Assembly (NCBI GenBank): GCA_905221605.1
Contig: CAJNDS010000058.1
Span: 72,501 to 136,500, forward strand
Direction of reading: 5' to 3'
Source of the DNA: Symbiodinium natans
Taxonomy: Eukaryota; Sar; Dinophyceae; Suessiales; Symbiodiniaceae
Length of the DNA: 64,000 bases
A model generated the notes under the pieces. The model saw nothing but the letters and a program-made list of their open reading frames with translations, was not told where the DNA came from and made no database searches. This document shows, piece after piece, positions 57,717-64,000 of the stretch (position 1 is the stretch's first letter; the number at the start of each line of letters is the position of its first letter). The translations under genes and the position numbers were made by a program.

Positions 57717-60700
57717 TGGTTGCTGCATGCTTGCTGCTGTTCTTAGACCCCCTTCAAAAGCCTGGTCCCTCTATAGGACCCCCTATGATCCCCTATGAAT
57801 ATGTCCGGACCTTGCGGAAGAAGCAACTCCGAGCTTTCGACGGATACTGGAAGAGTTGGGCCTGCGTGGCGGGGTCGAAGGCCACGCGGGCCCCGGGAAC
57901 CGTCTCATCGTCCTAGTCGCACGTTCAGTGATGGCAGCGCTAGCCACCAGCCCGTCTTTCGTGGTGAATGCCGAGGGCAAGGCTTCCTCTTCGTCAGAGG
58001 GCAAATCGGCAGTGCTGACGAAGCCAGTGCCCCGCCGCACCTCGGCATCAGGAGTAGGGCGTTTCCACGCAAACTACCATGTGCCTCCCTTTCTTCCAAC
58101 CTGCCGCAAGTGCAACAGTTGGCATATGCGCCGAAACTGTGGGCAAGCGGCTGCCGGACCCGCATCTGTGCCGGCCTGTGGTCACCCGACACGTTTTGGC
58201 GCACAAGCCCCCACTCACCCATGCCATGCACTCGTGTCTGACTTCTGCCGCGATTACCCAGTAGAACGACGTTGAACGTGATCCGTCCCTACGAGTACCA
58301 GCGGCAGGCCTACAAGAAAAACAAGAAAGCCCGCACGCACAAGGTACCCTGCTCCCGTGCCTGCGCCGAAGGGTCGAAGGCCACGTGCTTTTGCCCGCCA
58401 GGCTCCTCCTCCTCCTCCTGCTTCGGGGCATGAATGTGCGTAAGAACGCGTGTGAACGCAGGAAAGCCATGCGATGCAAAGGCGGCCTCCTCTGAGGGCA
58501 GCTCGGCCATGTCGACGAAACCTGTGCCTTTGCGCGCCTGGCTAGGCACGGACATTAGAAAAACAGAACGCCCGGACTGCAACATCTGTCGCGCAGCAAA
58601 GCTGTGCTTTCGGGCCCGCACCACCGGTCCTCCCTTCTGCTCGGATTTAGCCTGCGATCTCCAGACCACTCACTCGCCCGCAGGCAGTGCGCAGATACAC
58701 GGCTACGAAGTTAGAGGCAGCGCCGCTGCTACTGTGGAACTTGCCCTCGCCTCCAGCAATCTGTATGGTCTGTTGGCGCTTTAGTGACTCTAGTTGATGA
58801 TTTTTGTCATGCGTTTCGACTATCGCCGTCGCGGTAGCTGCAACATCGCGCACACGAGGGCATGACGGGCATGCCTCCTCTACCGACCTCTCGAAGGCAA
58901 CTCTCTTTGCAGCTCCCTCCTTCCACGGGGAAACTCAGGCGCGTGGCAGCAAACAGAGCCTTCTGTTGAAACCGGCCTCCTCCTCGTCCTCCTCGTCCTC
59001 TTCCTCTTGTACGAGGTTCGCCACATCTTCTTTCCATAAAAATCCTGTGCCCTTCCGGCCCAAGTCCTCGCCAAAACCGGAGTACACTTTGCAAAGCATC
59101 AGTCGCAAGCGCGTCAGCGTCGCCTTTGCTCTGCCTTTGCCTTCCTGCAACCAGGCTATCCGACTGGAAGTACAACGAATCAGGCAACATACAACAGCCA
59201 AGTGCTGGCATGACTCATACTCGATTTTCGAGAACCCGTTCGCACCGCCAAACCAGGACCAGAGCAACCACAGCTGCAGCTATTACCACCGCCGCAGACA
59301 ACAACAGCAGCAGTAATTTGCTTCGGGTAAAATTATACTTGGCCGCTGAGCGAGCCGGCTTTGCTCACTGCGGTCGATGATTCACCTCAACAACGCCTAT
59401 TGGAAAAGCTGGGCGACACACAGAGCTAAGAACTGTATGACCGGAGAAGATCAAAAGGCCGATCCTACGACAAGTACTTGAAGATGAGGGACAAAAGGGG
59501 ACCAGCATGCTCAAAGACAGTGGCGTTGGCAAGAGGGCCTGCCCAGCGATTGTCAGAGTTACCTCGTTCATCCGTTTTTGGAGGAATCAATAGGCAACCT
59601 ACAATATGCTCCTGGGATCTCCTGGTCCCGTGCTTTTTAAACAAACTTAACGGAGCACATACACCGATCCTCTCGCGTAGGTGCGACAGGAGGCCCAGGC
59701 ACAAAAAACGGCATTACCCACAGCTATACCTGTAGCCAACGCTACTGCAGCTCATTTGTGTCGGGCAGTGGGCCAAAAAAGTCCCCAATACCCTTATTGT
59801 AGGTCCAATAGCCACCGCGTCCCCCAACGGCTGGTTGAGTCGTACAGCAACTCCCAGCTCAAAAGACTGGAGGTAAGCAGCTCCACTCACTTCCAAGCCC
59901 ACTACCCATAGCAAAAGCAGAAGAAGCAGCAGCAGAAGAAGCGGCAACAGCAGCAACAGCGGCAACAGCGGCAGCGGCTGTGGCCACAGCCACAGCCACA
60001 GCTTCAGAGGTCACAGCAGCGGTGCATGTAGGTGACTGCAAGAACTGCATACTCCGCTGCATCATGCCTGCGCGGCGGGGTCGAAGGCCACGCCTGCTCC
60101 GGGAACCGTCTCATCGTCCTAGTCGCAAGTTCAGTGATGGCAGCGCTAGCCACTAGCCGGGCTGTCGTGGTGAATGGCGAGGGCAAGGCAGCCTCCTCAT
60201 CAGAGGGCAAATCGGCAGCGCCGACGAAGCCAGTGCCCCGCCGCACCTCGGCATCAGGAGTAGGGCGTTTCCATGCAAACTACCATGTGCCTCCCTTTCC
60301 AACAACCTGCTGCCGCAATTGCAACAGTTGGCATGTGCGCCGAAACTGTGGGCAAGCGGCTGCCGGACCCGCATCTGTGCCGGCCTGTGGTCACCCGACA
60401 CGTTTTGGCGCACAAGCCCCCACTCACCCATGCCATGCACTCGTGTCTGACTTCTGCCGCGATTACCCAGTAGAACGACGTTGAACGTGATCCGTCCCTA
60501 CGAGTACCAGCGGCAGGCCTACAAGAAAAACAAGAGAGCCCGCACGCACAAGGTACCCTGTTCCCGTGCCTGCGCCGAAGGGTCGAAGGCCACGTGCTTT
60601 TGCCCGCCAGGCTCCTCCTCCTCCTCCTGCTTCGGGGCATGAATGTGCGTAAGAACGCGTGTGAACGCAGGAAAGCCATGCGATGCAAAGGCGGCCTCCT

Positions 60701-62504
60701 CTGAGGGCAGCTCGGCCATGTCGACGAAACCTGTGCCTTTGCGCGCCTGGCTAGGCACGGACATTAGAAAAACAGAACGCCCGGACTGCAACATCTGTCG
60801 CGCAGCAAAGCTGTGCTTTCGGGCCCGCACCACCGGTCCTCCCTTCTGCTCGGATTTAGCCTGCGATCTCCAGACCACTCACTCGCCCGCAGGCAGTGCG
60901 CAGATACACGACGAAGTTAGAGGCAGTGCCGCTGCTACTGTGGAACTTGCCCTCGCCTCCAGCAATCTGTATGGTCTGTTGGCGCTTTAGTGACTCTAGT
61001 TGATGATTTTTGTCATGCGTTTCGACTATCGCCGTCGCGGTAGCTGCAACATCGCGCACACGAGGGCATGACGGGCATGCCTCCTCTACCGACCTCTCGA
61101 AGGCAACTCTCTTTGCAGCTCCCTCCTTCCACGGGGAAACTCAGGCGCGTGGCAGCAAACAGAGCCTTCTGTTGAAACCGGCCTCCTCCTCGTCCTCCTC
61201 GTCCTCTTCCTCTTGTACGAGGTTCGCCACATCTTCTTTCCATAAAAATCCTGTGCCCTTCCGGCCCAAGTCCTCGCCAAAACCGGAGTACACTTTGCAA
61301 AGCATCAGTCGCAAGCGCGTCAGCGTCGCCTTTGCTCTGCCTTTGCCTTCCTGCAGCGCGGATGGCCAAGCAATCCATACATCCAGCATAGACAAGAGAC
61401 AGGAGTGAGAAGTGTCACATGCGATTTGAAATTCTGAAATGAAGTTGCAATTGCTTCTCAAGGCCAAGAGCTACAACCGAAAGCAAATTTCGGGCTGTGG
61501 GAGAAACGGCCCCCCTTGCTTTCCACGGCCCACGGCGCCCGCTGTTGTCCATGTTTTGCCGTTACAGTATTACACCACCTGCACCTCCACAGTTCTGAGT
61601 TTGGGACCCCCTGCACCACCACGATCCATTGCCGGTTACATCCTTACTCCGACTACACAGATGAAGCCCGTCTCGCCAGCTTTGCCAATTCTGTTGTGCC
61701 ATGCCGGCCAGATTCAGAGCCGCTTGCACCGATTCGCCCATGCATGGGACTGGCGCTGGGACGATGTGTTGGCGTGCACTGGCAGCTGGATCAGCATGCC
61801 GTGCATGACATCGCTGAATCAGGGCACCACTGGGACGCAGTCACGTGTTTGCCATACTTGTCAGCTCCATGCTTTTGAATTGCAAGACTCTGAGGCTGAC
61901 AGGCTGACATCCCTCTGAGGCTGGTATCTGTTACTGTTACACGTATCTGATTGGCACAGCTGCAACCCATCTATTTGCCTTTGGTCGCTGTCTGCGTTGA
62001 CAAAAGCAACGCTTTTTCATTCTTGAAAGATGCTGCCTGTTGCCACAGGATTTCAAAAGACAAACGGCGTCAATGCCAAGGCCAAAACGCAAGCCTTGCA
62101 GACATGTTCAACAGTAGAAAACCACAGAAATCATCCAGGGAACACCAACGGCATGAAATGACAACCATTGACAACCGCAAGCTCCGAAACTGTTTCTTGG
62201 AGCAGGCTCTGGCCTCTGCAGAAGTGGCAAACGTGGCAAAGGACACAGCTCTGGGCTCTTCGTCACATGCCTGCTGTATGCTGGCAAAATCAAGCACAGC
62301 ACTCCAAGAAAGCATCATGGAGTCCTCTTCCTGGATATTGTCATCCTTGTCGCCATCATGATCTGCCCCAGCCAAGTTGTGCGCATCCTCGGCATGCAAG
62401 AAACCAGTGCCCTTTCGGGCTGTGGCTGGCCGACGGAGGAGGCTGTGGGTGGTCAGATGCCTCTGAGCAACTGGCTTCTTTGGGCCTGTCTTCTGACTCC
62501 TCAT
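45130..62504 (-). CDS. KGTGF repeat protein: giant gene of alternating A and B micro-exons
   Basis: Function unknown. Exon pairs A/B, in transcription order: 1) about 62400-62504 (start Met possible at 62504) and 62214-62270; 2) 61183-61272, 61081-61125; 3) 60696-60746, 60570-60626; 4) 60193-60246, 60068-60118; 5) 58977-59066, 58875-58919; 6) 58487-58537, 58361-58417; 7) 57984-58040, 57862-57912; 8) 56794-56844, 56668-56724; 9) 56292-56348, 56171-56221; 10) 55400-55465, 54853-54933; 11) 53773-53850, 53626-53673; 12) 52477-52566, 52375-52419; 13) 51620-51670, 51490-51546; 14) 51173-51229, 51058-51108; 15) 49053-49103, 48924-48983; 16) 46963-47019, 46845-46895; 17) 46007-46072, 45430-45510; 18) 45130-45201 (A only). 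A exons read like ARKGTGFVDMAELPSEE, B exons like DDETVPGARVAFDPATQ. All but A1 are multiples of three, with AG acceptors (nearly always AG|G) and GC, GA or GT donors. The spliced product is about 680 residues and strongly acidic. The 3' end is undefined. Confidence 0.7.
45416..47019. repeat. Segmental duplication, copy 1 (partner 54839-56348)
   Basis: About 1.5 kb is nearly identical to 54839-56348, including introns, the type d module and the neighbouring type b exons. The copies differ by scattered substitutions, an insertion of about 130 bp near 46735-46840, and the number of 10-bp GAGAATGGTT units. Plus-strand ORFs inside (for example 45357-45791) repeat in both copies and are shadows. 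Confidence 0.85.
45805..45880. repeat. 10-bp minisatellite (GAGAATGGTT)n
   Basis: About eight consecutive copies, inside the intron between exons A17 and B17. Confidence 0.9.
47020..48640. other. Long intron without recognisable content
   Basis: Lies between exon B15 (ends 48924) and exon A16 (starts 47019). It contains a GTC/GTA trinucleotide tract at about 47431-47478 and scattered ATTCGGTGATG words at about 48030-48150. No further module is visible. Confidence 0.4.
49776..50715. repeat. 940-bp pyrimidine tract of TTC/TTG/TTA triplets
   Basis: Almost purely (TTCTTG)n-like sequence on the plus strand. All three plus frames stay open for long stretches and give Leu/Phe, Ser/Cys or Val/Ile polymers, which marks them as non-coding. 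It lies in the long intron between exon B14 (ends 51058) and exon A15 (starts 49103). Confidence 0.9.
54839..56348. repeat. Segmental duplication, copy 2
   Basis: Partner of 45416-47019. It carries only about four GAGAATGGTT units at 55230-55273, against about eight in the other copy. Confidence 0.85.
56160..57091. repeat. 930-bp unit, copy 1 of 3
   Basis: Carries modules 8 and 9 (types a and b). Near-identical copies are at 57853-58784 and 60066-60990. Conservation extends through the introns, so the duplications are recent. The first copy ends before a type c module, whereas the other two continue into one. Confidence 0.85.
57300..57725. repeat. GGT/GGC, CTT/CTC and CTG trinucleotide tract
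   Basis: A (GGTGGT)n and GGC run followed by CTT/CTC and CTG runs. Frames give Val/Gly/Trp on one strand and Pro/Gln/Glu on the other. It lies in the intron between exons B7 and A8 and is not counted as coding. Confidence 0.9.
57853..59155. repeat. 1.3-kb unit, copy 2 of 3, with type c module
   Basis: Carries modules 5, 6 and 7. The same 1.3 kb is present at 60066-61365, about 2.2 kb away, with only a few differences. The type c segment also has a more diverged copy at 52367-52655. Confidence 0.85.
59155..60066. other. Intron between modules 4 and 5
   Basis: Unique sequence in this window, with a GCAGCAGAAGAAG and GCAACAGCGGCAGC triplet tract at about 59910-60010. No module or other gene seen. 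Confidence 0.5.
60066..61365. repeat. 1.3-kb unit, copy 3 of 3
   Basis: Carries modules 2, 3 and 4. The b module differs from its partners (SDEEAALPS against SDEEEALPS, and PGAGVAFDPAAQ against PGARVAFDPATQ). Confidence 0.85.
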
Positions 62505-64000
62505 GACGGCACCCTTGCTGAGAAGCCGTAGTCTGTCTCATCTGCACACCATCGCCCTGCTATGCCCTGCTGTGCTCCTGAATCTGCCAGTCATTGTCGA
62601 AACTTGCAGCCTTGGAAACGCCAACCGTTTCATCGCGACCAACGTCTTCTTCGATCTGTGAGCCGCAGTGCGCTTGCTGTGCCTGCCGTGTTGATACAGC
62701 ACTTCTTGTGGATCACTCGGTCATGAGCAGCTAAAGCTCACGCTCTGCCAACAACGACTGACATGTTGCCCAGCCTGAATCTCAAGGTTGCACACCTAAC
62801 CGAAACAATGAGCCAGAGACTCCGTACATCCCCATGTACGTAGGACCTGTATGTGCTAGTTGGCGATAGGGCCGGCGATCGATGATGCTTTCAATGCTTT
62901 AAGGATCTTACAAATTAAAAGCCCATGAAATTTCGAAAGAGATCCTTCAACAAAAACTAAACATTCGAAAAGTTCTCAGGCCTCTTCTTTTTTGAAAAAG
63001 AACCTTCATATTTCGAAACCTGCATGTCTAAATTAAACGGGCTTTGAGAATTTACAAGGGTTTCGAAAATGTAAGGAGCTTTGGGAACCCTTAGAGCCAG
63101 GGCGCCAGGGACTTTCAAATTTGTAGGATGAAAACAACAGACCTCTTGTAAAAATTCTTAACTCTGAAAAGAGATGCTTCAAAGGTTTAAGTTTAGGCAT
63201 TCTTACAAATCAGGCCCCGTTTAACCTTTTAAAACCCTCAAAATCACCAGGCACCCTGGTGGTTGGGATTTTCCGGACCTTTTCACCTTCCCAGTTAGGT
63301 TTTAAGCTAAAGGTCGGAAACTTTTGAAGTCCCAATTGTTCGAAGCCTGCTTTTCAACTTTTAAGGGCTTCAAGCAACTTCTGGAAATTTCCAAGAAATT
63401 CAACAAAGCTCCGGGAACTCTTTGGGAGGCCACGGCGTCAGGGACTTGTGAGTTTCAGTGTTTAGAAAGACATGTTCAGGTCCCTTTAAACACAAAAAGA
63501 ATATCTTCAAAGTTGTGAAGACCCCCTGTCGAAGTTTTAGGGTTTTAAAATCTGAAGGTTTGTACAGCGTTTCGGAGGTGTGTGTGTGTGTGTGTGTGAC
63601 CAGGGGGCGTCTCGGCTGCATGTGTGGTAGCTCTCTCAATTCAGGGGCCCTTCTCGGGGGTCCTTTTGAGAAGGTATATAGGGGACTCAAAAAGGGACCC
63701 TACTTTGGAGAACTACCCATGCGTGGTTCTTGCGCTTAGTGGTGCTTCTCGGCTCATGAATGTGTTCGGTTTCTAGTTGCAACCCAATTCCCCTTCCCCC
63801 CAGAAAATCGAAGCAGATGTTACCGCTGTATGCAGCTTGACTACGCGCCGGCCCTCATTGACGTGCAAGGTGGCATCATACTTTCCATTTAGATCCAACT
63901 ACGAAAAAGATCTCCAGAAAACCCGTTTGAACGCTTTCTAGCATACACTTTTAAGTGCATATACATATATATATATATATATGTAAGGATACTATTCTTG
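62505..64000. other. Sequence without recognisable genes
   Basis: Upstream of the first visible KGTGF exon. It has repeated TTTCGAAA-like words at 62920-63480, a (TG)n run at about 63579-63598 and an (AT)n run at about 63965-63982. A promoter may lie here, but dinoflagellate promoters lack motifs I could identify. Confidence 0.4.

Larger units (their letters stand above)
53626..59066 (-). repeat. First complete c-a-b-a-b-d-e supercycle (modules 5-11)
   Basis: Modules 5 to 11 have the same order c, a, b, a, b, d, e as modules 12 to 18. Module 11 (type e) carries the B exon APEEDHRAVSFATSAE, matching module 1 (with EEPRAVSFATFATSAE). Modules 2-4 upstream (60068-61272) form a partial c-a-b cycle after module 1, which is e-like. 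Confidence 0.75.

Noticed and set aside
57213-57916. Pro/Gln-rich minus ORF and Val/Trp/Gly-rich plus ORF
   Set aside because: They are translations of trinucleotide repeats inside an intron of the KGTGF gene.

Overview
The window looks like nuclear DNA of a eukaryotic alga, most likely a dinoflagellate. Three kinds of evidence support this. TTTAGGG/CCCTAAA repeats are everywhere in the first 25 kb. Exons reconstructed by protein logic are bounded by AG|G acceptors and by GC, GA and GT donors, a mixture known from dinoflagellates. Short DNA-transposon-like elements act as whole introns (introner-like). Genes are split into very small exons, so long open frames here are mostly misleading. All genes I can support lie on the minus strand.

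Layout. 1-1.4 kb is AT-rich DNA without genes. 1.9-24.9 kb is a minus-strand gene region whose introns are filled with interstitial telomere-type repeats. It holds the C-terminal half of a gamma-tubulin complex component (GCP/Spc97-Spc98 family) at 14.7-24.7 kb, a complete LAGLIDADG homing-endonuclease ORF at 17.0-18.3 kb nested in one GCP intron, and two unrecognised multi-exon genes at about 4.8-11.9 kb and 2.0-4.2 kb. Two inverted-repeat element families sit in this region, and several copies coincide exactly with introns. 24.9-32.6 kb is a gene-free satellite block: AATTG repeats, eight long palindromes, a 31-bp repeat, a 54-bp repeat and a pyrimidine-rich duplicated tract. The block is bounded by perfect 29-bp inverted repeats next to G/C homopolymers. 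At 37.6-39.4 kb are a His-rich ORF and membrane exons that resemble the start of an HMA1-type P1B ATPase; the assignment is tentative.

The most remarkable region is 45.1-62.5 kb. The minus strand carries 35 tiny exons that strictly alternate between two kinds. Exon A encodes an (R/K)GTGF motif followed by an acidic DLPSDEE-like tail. Exon B is an acidic run followed by VAFDP or a related motif. Apart from the uncertain first exon, every exon is a multiple of three and in phase 0, giving an inferred repeat protein of about 680 residues. Modules fall into types arranged as c-a-b-a-b-d-e supercycles, and kilobase-scale duplications show that the locus is still expanding. I do not recognise this protein family. 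The B|A junction faintly resembles the core of an RRM fold.

Intron-exon structures were inferred by eye from reading frames, splice dinucleotides and family knowledge. No transcript or database search was available.
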